Program-made: the position numbers and the translations under genes
The notes under the pieces: generated by a model
Database searches by the model: none
Told to the model about the DNA's origin: nothing
The model's input: only the letters and a program-made list of their open reading frames with translations
Part shown: positions 12,199 to 23,657 of the stretch, in pieces
Numbering within the stretch: the first letter of the stretch is position 1
How the letters are laid out: each line of letters begins with the position of its first letter
Source: Salvia splendens
Lineage: Eukaryota; Streptophyta; Magnoliopsida; Lamiales; Lamiaceae
Assembly: GCF_004379255.2 (NCBI RefSeq)
Contig: NC_056037.1
Coordinates: 10,240,902 to 10,304,901, forward strand
Reading direction: 5' to 3'
Length of the DNA stretch: 64,000 bases

Positions 12199-15185
12199 TG
12201 TAACGACCCACTAAATCGATATTATTATAAACTATATTATTAGCTTGATTATCTATATAAGTAACTTTTAGGCGATTAAATCCGAGCTACGATAGATTGT
12301 TATTGTTGTTTGTTTGACGATAGGGAAGTGAATAAATAAATAAAACCCCAAAATTTAAAATTTTAATGTCCGATACATCCAACAAAAGTCCAACGAAAAT
12401 TTAATACATCCTTCGTTCTAAAGAAAATCGGGTACTTCAACGCGGACAGCCACGAACTTGAACCGATTATACCTACACCAAATTAAAAGAATAAGTGAAC
12501 AAATATTTAAATAATTAATTTAATAAACAAATAAAATTAAAAAATAGAGAGGGCCGATCCTATGTATCAATAGCATTAAATGCTGCATTTAATTTGGAGA
12601 TAGGAATGTAGGCAACTTGCTAAACCAACTTGATGCCCACGTCTCATGCAGCTTTTTTTTTATACATATGTATAGATATAACAATCACTACACCCCTATC
12701 ACAATCAAGCTTTCCAAAGAATTTACATAGGATAGAGGAAGGAGAGTTGCAGACAATTTAGGATCAAGTCCCCCACATCCAACAACACTTTATTCTACAT
12801 CAAAAAGGTAAACACCAAGCCTTTCTTTTCTTTCATCTATGTACAAGCATGCATATACAATTTCAAAGTTAGAATCTGCCCAAATTTGGAATTTACAACA
12901 CCTAGTCTAATAGTATATTTGATCTTCAAGTCTTCCAAATTACAAGAAAATGACACCTTTGATCAAGAATTTCCCCAATCACCTCAATGAGCATAACAGA
13001 AGATAGCAAATAGAATGATACCATAGCCAAAGACTGATTCAAGTGAAATAATACGTCGATTGAGCCTATTCACACCACATGCTTGATCAATTTAAGAACC
13101 ATCAAATAAGAACAAGTAAAGAGAAAGTGGGGAAGGAGACTTAGCTTAAGAGGAAAAGCAGCTCGGCGAGGAAGGAGACGGCGGAGCAGCAGCCGGAGAG
13201 GCGGCGAGTTGCTGGAGCTGGCACTGAGCGACGCAGCAGGCGGCAGCCCTGCTCGTCGAACAGCCGAGGACTCCTCAGAACTCGACGAAGGGAGAGAAAA
13301 CGATGGAGGAGAGAGTACCCGCTGACGGGACTCCAAAATTTCCGTCGAGGTAGGCGCGATTTCGCCAGAGAAAGAGGCGCAGCTCCTTATATTCTAAATT
13401 AGAGATTTCAATTGGAAATTTGGAAATTCAGGGATTTGTTTTAGAGTTAAGTGATGTAAAGAGAAGAGGTTTTAGGGGAAGAAGGAGATGGCGATTCGAC
13501 GGAGAGGTCACGAGGACAAGAATGAAGCAAGCGCCGCCGCTCCTTCTCCGAATTGGGGTTCCCCCAATTTTTGATTTGTTGGGAGTGAAAGAGAGAGAGA
13601 ATTAGGTGAGAGAGAGAGATAGAGCAATTATACGTGTGGTGGAAGGTGGGAGTATAAGTTGGCCTCTTTTGTTTTTTTTAAGAATTGGGCCTTTGTTTGT
13701 TTAAAAAAAAGAAATCGGGCCTTATGAAGCAAATATGATGATTTATTTGATTTGGGCCATTCTTTTTAGTTGGGCATTACTAAATAAATTGGAGAAATAA
13801 GATGGGCTAAGATAACAATTATCTTGGGTCAAATTAATTAATCCTTGGACCGATAATTTAATTGTTGAGAATTATTTAATTAATCCCGGAATATTTCGGA
13901 GGATGAATAATTTTATCCTAAGTCCAAAATAAATATATTTTCGAGGGGAAATGGTTGCGATAATTTAATTGTGCACTTTTATAATTTTTGGGATTTTAAT
14001 TCGATATCGTGGAGGGTAATACGAGGAGCCAACGGAGGAATTATGGGCGTAAGCGGCCAACCGGAGTCTCAAGCGACGCCTTGGGCGGCCGCCAAATAAT
14101 CGGAAATACGCGAAAATCGAGAAACGAGATAAAAGACTTTAATGAGAGTGCGTGCATTCAAATTTAAGTAGTTTTGTCCTTGAGTCTAATTAGTGTATTA
14201 TTATATTGTGATTTTTTTTTTTAAAAAAGGGTGCTTTCGCAAGTAAAGTCGGAACGAAAGATTCAAGTTAAGGAATCTAAGCAATCAAGGTGAGCTTTCT
14301 TATACTAAAAATACAAATCATATATTATGAAACACGAACACATGTTCCTGATGTTTAAAGATGTTGTCCTGCCATAAATGTTTTTGTATGATGCCTATCT
14401 GTTAGGCTAAGGCCAAGTGAATTATGAATGATGATATAAGTCGAATTCGGGTCCCAGTGAGGGTGGTGTCCCCGCTCGGACTAGTGTACACAAGCTACCT
14501 CTGACCGTGAACGGCAAAGCAGGTGACCGTGGAAGGTGGCCACCTTCCCGGCACAAGAATACCTTTGACATGATGGACAGAGAAGGTGACCGTGCGAGAA
14601 CACCATCTCGACGGCACAATGTGATCAGATATGGCTAAGTACAGGAAAAAGGGACTGCAGCCCAATGTGAATATTTTTAGTAAGCTCGGGTCTTTTTCAA
14701 TAACACCCCCGAGTGTTACTGTGATGATGGCTTGACAATATTTTCAAATGTATGTGTAATTTTCGGCAATGTGTTCACTGAGTACTTTTTGTACTCAGCC
14801 CTGCATATATTTCTAAATGTGCAGGTTGAGCAGCGAAGTGGTAGAGGAAGTGCTATTGAGACAAGACATTTAATTCAGTCAGAATTCGACTCTCGGAGGT
14901 TCATGTCTTCATACATGAAACCGCGTTCATTTGCTTCCGTTGTGCATCTTAAAAGACTCAAGTCTATCTTGTTCAAAACTCTGATATTTTGAAATTTTTA
15001 CAAACAATTACTCGAGTTTTCATGATCGAGTATTTTTTTTTTCTTCTATGTATCAGTACTTGGTTAGTAATGTCTCGCAACCAATATCTAATTTTATTTT
15101 CCCCTTATCTCTCTCCCCGCTTCTTTAATCCTCCCCTAGTCGCGATCAACTGTGTTTTCTATCCTTAGAAAATGCGGTCGTGACA
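12199..15185 (+). repeat. 3' LTR (2987 bp)
   Basis: Direct repeat of 6104-9068. It carries the same GC-rich island (about 13137-13385), duplicated 62-bp module (about 14492-14617) and hairpin (14778-14798). Confidence 0.93.
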
Positions 15186-15324
15186 CGGCGAGCGCATCGC
15201 CCAGCGCTCGCGAATCGGTGTGCGCTTGCCGATTTTTTCGCCGAAATGGCGCTTGCCGGTTACAATGGTTCGGCGAGCGCCGGAGATCGGCTTGCCGGTC
15301 CGCTCGCCGCCACTGTGGATGGTC
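15186..15324 (-). mobile_element. Right part of Harbinger element A
   Basis: Resumes with the CGGCG target duplication and is GC-rich with many GGCGAGCG and GCTTGCCGG words also present just left of the retrotransposon (6045-6103). It ends CCACTGTGGATGGTC followed by TAA. Confidence 0.75.
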
Positions 15325-15465
15325 TAAATCTATCTAATCTAAATCTACCCGTATCTTTTAATATAGATCAATTCTACTTATCATTATTAAACGAATCATA
15401 ATTTTCCATATTAGCACGTTTTTTTTCTAAATTATAACTGACAATCGTATATTAGTCATTATAGA

Positions 15466-16741
15466 TAGGGATGTCAATGTAACCCGAACCCGCGGGCCGG
15501 CCCGAATAACTCGATAAAAATACAGGGTTAGGGTTGTAATTTCGCAGCCCGAATTTAAAATCGGGCCATTCGGGCTGACCCGTTCGGGTTGTCGGGTTAG
15601 GCGGGCTGACCCGTTCGGGTTACGGGTCGGCCCGTCGGGTTGAAGGCTTCTGCACAGCGAGCAGTTTTTGTAACGGTCATAACTTTCTCTACAAAGCTCC
15701 GATTGAGGCATGCAATATATCCACGCGAAGCTCTTTCGAAGACGGAGATAATGATATGTATTAGAAGTTTATCAGACTTCAAAATCGCGAGAAACATTGA
15801 CTCAAACAAGACTGCTGCACATCCACATATTTTGTATACATTTTCTAATCCATTTTCTATCATTTCTCAAGAAAGATGTAAACATACCAAAATATAGAAA
15901 TATAATCAAAATCATCCAAGACAACCCTCTAAAACCATGCAAAATCCAAATACGTCAACCGACTATATAAGATCACGAAAAAAATCACTATGTGGTTCAT
16001 GATTCATAAATACTCGTATATAAAAGCTTTCTTTTAGTATATTTCCAATATAATAGTGCAAAGTGTTTTGACGTCGCTTCGTCATTGAATTATGCGTACT
16101 TTGATGATTCTTAAAACAAAGATAAATTATTATTTGACTTATTTACAGCTGGAATAAATTAAATTTGACCAATCATAATTCAAGAAAACTTAGAATTACT
16201 TCAATTAGCTAGCATCTTGATAATTCACTCTTTAACAATTCAAAATATTTTTGTTACATCTACGATGCACCTCTAACGTTATGAAAATTTTATTTAATTT
16301 TCTACGAATTGATTTATGTTTGAATTTTGAAACAAAGTGTTGATTATGTTTTAAATACATAAACATAAACATACTTTTGATAGATATTTTGTAAATAATT
16401 ATGTAATGAATAAGTTATTTAAATTTAAATAACTTAATCTTTTTTAAAAATATTAAAGAAAATTAAAAATACGTATTTCATTGTTGAATGATTAAGTAAA
16501 AATATGTATATAATTAAAGAAAATTTAAATACGTATTATTTTTTTAAAAATATTAAAAGAATTAAAAATACGCATTGGCCCGAATAACCCGGTGGGTTAG
16601 CCCGAAACCCGAAGGGTTAGGGTTAGGGTCGAACTTTTATAACCCGAAAAAATCATAACCCGAATAGCCCGTACCCGAATGGCCCGACAACCCGAACGGG
16701 TTGGCCCGAACCCGAACGGGTTGGCCCGATTGACATCCCTA
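15466..16741. mobile_element. Non-autonomous hAT transposon (1276 bp)
   Basis: Terminal inverted repeat TAGGGATGTCAAT / ATTGACATCCCTA, flanked by a perfect 8-bp target duplication ATTATAGA (15458-15465 and 16742-16749). Both sub-ends (15480-15640 and 16570-16735) are dense in short repeats built from CCCGAACGGGTT and GGCCCG, typical of hAT transposase-binding arrays. The centre is AT-rich with no transposase. An internal text around 15640-15740 may be captured sequence. Confidence 0.93.
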
Positions 16742-16749
16742 ATTATAGA

Positions 16750-17107
16750 ATCAATTCAGTTGTGTAAAATTAAAAAATTTTGCAAGATTAATTAGTTGCA
16801 TGATAATTCTGTCAGAAATTTTATGATATTTTTACTTGATTACATTATTAAACAATGGATGATACATCTTCATCTGAAGATACGGAGTATCTATTCTGTC
16901 AAGTTTTTAATTTTTTGTTTCTCGGACAGCTTAGGGAAGGTGTTTTTTACTAACTGAAATTTTGTTGATTAAGTATACATAATAAATTAATGGATGATTG
17001 GGTTGGGTTAGAGGTTAATGATAAACACAGTCTAGATAAGTAATTAATGGATGATGGGTTGGGTTAGGCAACCCGCATGAAGAATTAATGGATGATGGGT
17101 TGGGTTA
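16750..17107. other. Intergenic, with short direct repeats next to a Harbinger end
   Basis: No gene is seen. A word containing TTAATGGATGATGGGTTGGG occurs at about 17045 and 17087, with a variant at 16989. An inverted copy of 16 bp of the neighbouring transposon end lies at 17068-17083 (one mismatch). Confidence 0.6.
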
Positions 17108-18988
17108 GGCCACCCGCAACGCTTCATGCGGGTGGCCCATGTTCCGTCATGAAGGGACGAGACGACGGTGTGAAGCGTTGCAGTGCCCCATCTCGTCCTC
17201 AGCCCGTCCCCAGCCCGTTCTGCGTTCCGTCTCGCCGGACGAATGGCGAGGCGACGTGGCTCGCTCCGGCGCCATGCGTGACGCCCACTCGCCGGCCCGC
17301 GAGTGGGCATCGTCACGCTGACGCAATAATTCATTTTTTTAAAAAAATCGAATTAAATAAAAAAATTTTAAAACGGTAATATTACCGTTATATTACCGTT
17401 TTTTCAATTTTTTTATTTTTTTATTTTTTCTACTCTATAAATACTCCTAATTCATCTTCATTTCACACACAAATACACATATATTCTTCCCAAATCATCT
17501 CCATTTCCTCTCCAATTTTCATCTAACCTCTTATCACAAAATGTCCGGCGACGGAAACTCTGGCGGTGGCGGCTCCGGCGGGTTCGACATCAACGCGTTC
17601 GGCGACTGGGGGGCATGTACAATGTCATCGATGGTGGTTCCTGTTCGTCGACGCCGGGCACCCAGGGTTCATCGATGCCGGGGGTACCAACCACCCCATT
17701 TTAATGTGGATGCATACGCCCGTCCCTCCACCCCGAGGTTTTCGCATGGATTATCCCAGATTCGGGAGGATTATTTCGTTGATCCCACTCCGGAAGAAGG
17801 CCGAGACGGTGGAAGCTCCAGGGCAGAGGCGAACGAGGAGGAGGGGGAGGAGGATCTAGGCCGGCAACCGTACGACCCCAAAGAAACACTGGCGGTGTAC
17901 AACGCCTGGATCAGCGTCTCGTACAATCTCATCGTCGGGAATCAACAACCCCGCAAGTGCTTCTGGGAAAAGGTCATCGAGGCCTACCACGAGATTAAGC
18001 CGAAGGGGTCCCGCCGCCGCACATATAAGATGTTCTGCGCTCACTTTGACCGAGTCGATAGAGAGGTCAAAAGATTTTGCGCCATCCACAAGAATGAAGC
18101 CACTCGTTACCAAAGCGGAGCCACAGGAGCCAACATTCTGAGGTCGGCTTTGCGAGTCTACTTCGACGACACCGGCAAACAATTCAAATATGTCGATGTT
18201 TGGGAGGTCGTCAAAGACGAGGAAAGGTGGGCCGGCGGTGTCCGGTCCAGCTCGAGCTCGACCTCGAAGCGCATGAAGCACAAAACGAGTGGCCAATACT
18301 TGTCTAGTGAGGGCAATTCGGGCAGCGCCCCATAAGAGTTTGCCTCGCAGGAGGTTGAGGCCCCGACAGACGATGTCGGGGGTCCTCCCGTGTGCGCCGT
18401 CGATCCCAAGGGAGAAATGCGGCGAAGGCGGCTAGAGGGAGGAGGGGCCGAGCCGAATCAAACCAGGCGGGCTCTGGGAACCCTCGAACTCCCTTATGTC
18501 CATGTACATGACCGCCACAATGGCGGACACTTCCCGCATGACGCCTCCCCAATACCAAGCATATCTCAACGGAATTGCGTTTATGGCAGAACAACTTGGC
18601 ATTCCGCCTCCTCACGGCTTCAGTGCACCTCCACCGCCTTCGGGGGATGATTCGTCGGCGGAGTAGTTTTTTTTATTTTCTTTAAAATTGTATTTTAAAT
18701 TATGTCATTTTTATTTTTTAGGATTTTAATTAAGTGTTTTTTTTTTTTAAATTTTAAGTTGTATTTTTATTTTATGTTGTAATTTTGTTTTATTTTTAAT
18801 GAAGTGTGGTTTTTTTAATTGAATTTGGTTGGAAATAAAAATAAAAAAAATGAAATTGAATGAATAGTAATTTAAGGGATGGAGGGTTGCAGGTTCCGTC
18901 CATTAGTTAAAAGATGGAGTAAAAAAGTACAGTAGGACCCATGAATAATAATTTAAGGGACGGATAAGTGATAGCGTTGCGGATGGCG
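17108..18988 (+). mobile_element. PIF/Harbinger element B (ORF1 only)
   Basis: The left end GGCCACCCGCAACGC follows TTA, and the right end is GCGTTGCGGATGGC. The right target duplication is eroded. Order: GC-rich 5' end with two hairpins (17108-17137, 17283-17308), TATA box at 17436, leader, ORF1 from 17541 to 18666, and AT-rich 3' tail. About 1.88 kb. The flanks match element E (25582-27544) outside the coding region. Confidence 0.85.
17541..18666 (+). pseudogene. Harbinger ORF1, Myb/SANT-like DNA-binding protein, lightly damaged
   Basis: An open frame of 264 codons from ATG at 17541 (MSGDGNSGGGG) ends at TAA 18333. It covers a Gly/acidic N-terminus and a SANT-like trihelix region (LAVYNAWISVSYNLIVGN, CFWEKVIEAYHEIKPKGSRR, MFCAHFDRVDREVKRF). 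In Harbinger systems this protein binds the transposon ends together with the DDE transposase. Past the stop the same frame continues (EFASQEVEAPTDD), then shifts at least twice, and the normal C-terminus reappears at 18500-18666 (MADTSRMTPPQYQAYLNG, MAEQLGIPPPHGF, DDSSAE). So one nonsense codon and about two frameshifts. A truncated 264-residue product that keeps the DNA-binding part could still be made. Confidence 0.8.
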
Positions 18989-19001
18989 AGGTTGATGATA
19001 A

Positions 19002-19756
19002 GGGCACCCGCAACGCTGTGCCGTTGCGGTTCCTATGCCGTTCCGGCGGAACGGTTCCGCGGCGGCACGCGTTGCGGGGTGCGTTCCGTCGCCGTTCCGT
19101 GCCGTCGCCATTCCTATGCCGTGCCGCGTTCCGTTCCGGAGGAACGCGGAACGGAACGTTCCGCCACACGCCGAGGCGACGTGGCGGCCTCCCATTCGAC
19201 GCGTGAAGCCCACTCGCTGCCCCGCGAGTGGGCTTCGTCCGGTGACACAATAATTCATTTTTTTTTTAAAATTCGAATTTAATAAAAAAAATTTTTTTTT
19301 TAGGATGAAATTATTAAAAAAAAAATTTAGGATGAAATTAATGCAATGACACGCGACTCTAGTGCCCACACCCAACTCCAACATGATCTAATTGAGCACA
19401 TTTGGGCAAATTTTGGGGGATGAAATTATTAAAATTGTGTACTTTTATTTTTTTAGGATTTTAATTGTGTGCTTTTTATTTTTTTAAGTTTAAGTTGTAA
19501 TTTTTTTTAATGTTGTGTGTTTTTTAATAAAGTGTGTTTGTTTTTTAATAAAGTGTGTTTATTTAAATTGAATTGGGTTGGAAATAAAAAAAAATGAAAT
19601 TGAATGAATAGTAATTTAAGGAACGGTTAAGGAACGGTTAAGGAACGGAGGGTTGCAGGTTCCGTTCCTTAGTTAAGGAATGGAGTAAAAAAGTACAGTG
19701 GGGCCCTCAAATAGTGGTTTAAGGAACGGTATAGGAACAGCGTTGTGGATGGCCTA
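19002..19756 (+). mobile_element. PIF/Harbinger element C, internally deleted (ORF2 type)
   Basis: Ends GGCACCCGCAACGCT and AGCGTTGTGGATGGCC, flanked by TAA (18999-19001 and 19757-19759). The 5' end carries the family hairpin (19208-19233). It is fused after AT-rich sequence to the last codons of ORF2 near 19345-19420 (LIEHIWANFGG), then the common 3' tail. It retains no catalytic residues. Confidence 0.85.
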
Positions 19757-19759
19757 AAC

Positions 19760-21043
19760 ATATTCTAGAGTTTCTTTCCGTACAACGGTACAAGTGTCGC
19801 AGCTTGCATGGCAGATAAGATGGATTTCCATTTTCCTATGGTGATTGCGTGAAGCTTGATGGTTTCTTTCTTGGAGGGTGGTAAAAATTTTGTTGTTAGG
19901 TAAAAATAAATATGCATAGGCAGTTGGATTTACATATAATAATAAAAAAATGATGACAACTAAATTTTGTACAAACAAAATAAGATTATATTAATAATTT
20001 TGATATAATTATTATATATTAAATAATAAATGTAGTTAGTGGACAAGTTAAAAAGACTTTATTAGTCTTCGGCTCATTTTCAATTTTTTATTTTTATATT
20101 TGAATTAAAGTATGCATTAATTACATTTTGTGGTTCCAAAAAAGTAAACAAAATATACACAAATCATTAATATATGACCATAATATTATGCACGTTCCAT
20201 GTAGTAAATATGTGTCCATATATTTTAATTAAATGTATAAATAAACTAGTTTTTTCTCAAATAAATCAGTTTTTGGTTATACAAAATTTGGTCACATAGA
20301 TTTATGGTAAAAAAAAACCTCTTGGGGATATAATCAATCCAAACTCGTTTAGGACATGATTCAATATATAATAACAATTCTATCACCCATTGACATTAAT
20401 TACCACTTACCAAAATATCAAATTTACTGGGTTGGGAGAAACTCTCTCCCTACTTCAATACACCTTATACCACTATCTCCTTCCATATATCTTTCTGGTC
20501 TAGTTTTTGTTAGCTAGATCTACCTATCATATTTTGATATTTGTGAATTCTTATAAGTGACAAGTCTTGGGAACATTAATGGATCACATCATGAGGATTC
20601 CTATCATTCTGATTGAACCATTGGTCGAGCTAGTGGTGGAAGACGTCAAGGAAGCTTTTGAGCATCATGGTGACGATCTTATGGATGATTCCAATGATAA
20701 AGAGATGACAGCGACGATGTTGTCGAAATGTTTATGAACAATACGGTGGAGAACAACTTTCCTCCCACACACTAAATTTAACAACAATCTAGCTTAATGT
20801 CTCTGTTGCATAGATTCTCCACACAAATCATTCGTTTGGAGTAGTGTTGCTGACGAACACAAACAAGTTCGTTCAGATGAATATTGAGGGATGAAAATGA
20901 TGATGAGTTGAATGAACTCCACACATTTCTCATCTCATCTATTTTTGGTGATTTTTTTAGTTTTGATGTCAACCATGTGGAGTTTATACAAAGATAGTCA
21001 TGTAATTTATGCCTGAAAAGTGATACTAATAATCTACATAAAA
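19760..21043. other. Intergenic, AT-rich
   Basis: No supported gene. A 52-codon ORF at 20579-20737 is open but has no recognised homology or intron context. Confidence 0.5.
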
Positions 21044-21045
21044 CT

Positions 21046-21272
21046 CCCTCCGTTCCATCGTAATGAGTCATTTTGGTACGTTTCATAATAGTGGGGTCAT
21101 TCAACACATTTCTTTTCAATTATTTGACTCTCTCTTACTTTATTCTCTCTTCTTTTCTCTACCTTTTCAATTCCTACTTTATTCTACTTTTACTTAACTC
21201 ACTTAACACAACTTTTCTTAAATCGTGTACCAAAAAGAAACGTCTCAACTACTATGGAACGAATGAAATATT
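21046..21272. mobile_element. Stowaway-like MITE
   Basis: Starts CTCCCTCCGTTCCATCGTA and ends with the imperfect complement TACTATGGAACGAATGAAA. The interior has the usual CTCTCTTACTTTATTCTCTC text. Confidence 0.65.
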
Positions 21273-21332
21273 ATTTAATTGTATTTTATGATTTATTTTT
21301 GCAGTTGTCATGATTTGATTTGTTAAGACTTA

Positions 21333-21588
21333 TTCCCTCCATCCGCAAATAAGAGTCTCATTCATTTTCGGCACGGGTTTTAATAAATGTTAAGAAAAGT
21401 GGGTGGAAGAAATCTAATGAACTATGAGTTTCACTTGTATATATTAGTTTTAAATGATATGTGAGTGGAATGAGTTGGTGGAATGTGGGGCATATTTACC
21501 ATTTATGGTAAAAATGAACCGGGACTCCTATTCGCGGATGGACCAAAATGTAAAAACGGGACTCCTATTCACGGACGAAGGGAGTATT
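21333..21588. mobile_element. Stowaway-like MITE
   Basis: Left end TTCCCTCCATCCGCAAATAA; right end ATTCACGGACGAAGGGAGTA. A second internal copy of the right end (GACTCCTATTCGCGGATGGA) suggests a partial end duplication. Confidence 0.65.
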
Positions 21589-21666
21589 TCTGTTATTTAT
21601 TTACATAGATTGTTAGGATTTAATTTGAGAAATATTTTTTTATCTTTTTATATTATATATTTGGGG

Positions 21667-21900
21667 ATGTAACAACAAAATGCAAACTCTAAATATTTAC
21701 AAACTCAAAACTATGATCTGAACCGTTAGAAAATGTCAACAGATGTCAAAATAATAGCCACAAAAAATATCAACACAGTATCAACGGTTGATGTTGTGTT
21801 GACATTTTTTATTGCTGTTATTTTGTCATCTGTTGATAGTTTCTAACGATTCAAATCATAGTTTAGAATTTGTATAATGGTTAGAGTTTGTATTTTATCA
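21667..21900. repeat. Foldback (hairpin) element, about 230 bp
   Basis: Nearly the whole segment is one inverted repeat: CAACGG at about 21780 pairs with CGGTTG at about 21785, and complementarity extends outward for about 110 bp (GTCAACAGATGTCAAAATAA against TTATTTTGTCATCTGTTGAT) with scattered mismatches. A single-stranded transcript would form a long near-perfect stem. Confidence 0.75.
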
Positions 21901-22486
21901 CTACCTTATATATATATATATATACACACATGTGGGGATCATTTGATACAATATGGAGTAAAAATAAAACTATTTTTTCACGTTTTATGATCTCTTTCTT
22001 GGAAGAGGGATAACTCTTTTGATGTGTATTAAATCCTAATTAATATCCGTACAATTTGAGTAAAATATATGTAACTCTAACAATAAATGAAGTAGTGGTA
22101 AGAATTGTCATAGAAGGAGAAATGAAATTTATTTTTAATTGTGCTAAAAGAACGTTCTTCAGTCAAATATATTACTCCGTATTTTAAGTGCTAGCTTCAA
22201 TAAAACATGCGCATGATAGTCAGGTCAAAGTTTAATTGTCAACGTTTCTCAAACTAAAAGATGGACTTGGAAACTTGTTTCAATAATTGTTTGCAGTGCA
22301 GGTGCAGCTCAAGGATTGGTGTTGAAAATTCTTTGGCATTCCCTACAAGCAATTTTCTACCAATTCATAGCACTCCAAGTTTACTTTTTAAATTAATTTA
22401 ATTGGAATATAAAAAAAAAATTGAGAAAATTAAGTGAGATCATGGTTTCCTTTTTTCAGTATCACCAAGAATATACTCACGTTCAA

Positions 22487-23407
22487 GAGCATCCCCATCC
22501 GTACTCTTGCCAAAGAGTACAGATGTGAGCCCAGACCCACTTTTATTACTTTTTTACTCCCTGCTCTTAGGCAAGAGCACAACACCCACATCCATGCTCT
22601 TCCGCAAGGACATGCTCAAGGGTCCCACCATTCTATTATTCAATTTAAATAAAAACATTTCCACAATATTAAAATACATTAAAAATATCTGGAATACTAT
22701 TACAAAGTAAAAAAAAATTACATAATTAAAATACTAAAAAATAAAAATTACATAATTAAAATACTAAAAATTTAAAATTACATAATTAAAATCCTAAAAA
22801 ATAAAAAAAATATAATTAAAGGCTAAAAAATACCCCAGTGGAAGACTATTCCTCTGGCTCTATCCCCAATGTTCTTCGGAGACCCCGTATCATTGTCAAA
22901 TGTGAATCAATTTGCTCGGGGGTCATATTTGACCTATCGGTGAGTTGGGCCAAAAGGTTCCACAATGAGTTGGAGGGGTGATCGCCGGAGCCGGACAATT
23001 TTTTTGTAAGTAAGAATGAAAGATTGAGAATTGATAAGAGAAGATGAGAGGACTTAGATGAGAATTGTGTAGGGTGATGTGAAATTTTTGGTGTATAAGT
23101 GAGGGTATTTATAGATGAAAATGTGAATTTTGGGGGAAAAATTGAAAAATAAATTATAAGTGGGGAGAAAACGCATAGAATTTATTGGGAAGTGAGAAAA
23201 TATTTTTTTATTTAATTCGGATTTTTTAAATTAAATCCGATTTAAAAAAATGAAATTACCGGCCAATCAGGCGCTGCCACGTCAGCTGCTCAGCCTCGAT
23301 GTATCTAGCAGTGCCGTGCTAGCGGCAAGAGCACAGTGGCGAGCAGGGGTCAGCTGCGCCAGCGGCACGGACGCCGTCCTTGCCAGCGAGCACCGCTGTG
23401 GATGCTC
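22487..23407 (-). mobile_element. PIF/Harbinger element D, ORF1 deletion derivative (921 bp)
   Basis: Ends GAGCATCC and GGATGCTC with CAA/TAA flanks. Oriented minus: GC-rich 5' end at 23280-23407, leader, a 51-codon chimeric ORF1 remnant (22846-22998), and an AT-rich tail with tandem ACATAATTAAAATACTAAAA units near 22720-22800. Confidence 0.75.
22846..22998 (-). pseudogene. ORF1 remnant: first codons fused to the last 30
   Basis: The frame reads xSGSGDHPSNS and ends MTPEQIDSHL, LRRTLGIEPEE, stop. It aligns by eye with the ORF1 start MSGDG and ORF1 end MTPPQYQAYL and LGIPPP of element B, so the DNA-binding middle is deleted. The expected ATG is TTG here, so it would not be translated normally. 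Confidence 0.6.
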
Positions 23408-23657
23408 TAAAACTTGGGAATCTTGATCGCGACCCCCCATGGAACGGGAGTTCCGTGACAAGAAAGGAGAGCAAAATGGAAATGTTAAACGCAAAATCAA
23501 CAGCCGCCCAAAAAATTTCTAACCACTTTCTCTATTTATTCACTTTTGCGTCGATTTTCATTCTATTTAAAGTTCCAAAAATAGCTTTTTTTCATTGAAA
23601 TTTCATCAAAACATTTCACCTCACTAGTTGAACGCAGAGAATTTCTGACTTTGAAGA

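Larger units (their letters stand above)
6104..15185 (+). mobile_element. Ty3/gypsy LTR retrotransposon, LARD-like (large LTRs, gutted interior)
   Basis: The LTRs begin TGTAACGACC and end TCGTGACA. The element is flanked by a perfect 5-bp target duplication CGGCG (6099-6103 and 15186-15190). A primer binding site TGGTATCAGAGC (initiator Met tRNA type) lies 4 bp after the left LTR, and a purine tract AAGGGGGA ends 5 bp before the right LTR. The interior is only 3.13 kb and keeps just the last stretch of a gypsy polyprotein. The chromodomain-like tail (KVLWKNHG, EKATWELEE) suggests the Tekay/Del chromovirus clade. It inserted into Harbinger element A. Confidence 0.95.

Noticed and set aside
16615..16630. 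GGGTTAGGGTTAGGGT, telomere-like
   Set aside because: Too short, vertebrate-type spacing, and part of the hAT subterminal repeats rather than an interstitial telomere (plant repeat is TTTAGGG).
20579..20737. 52-codon acidic ORF with a plausible ATG
   Set aside because: No recognised homology, no supporting splice or promoter signals; could be chance.
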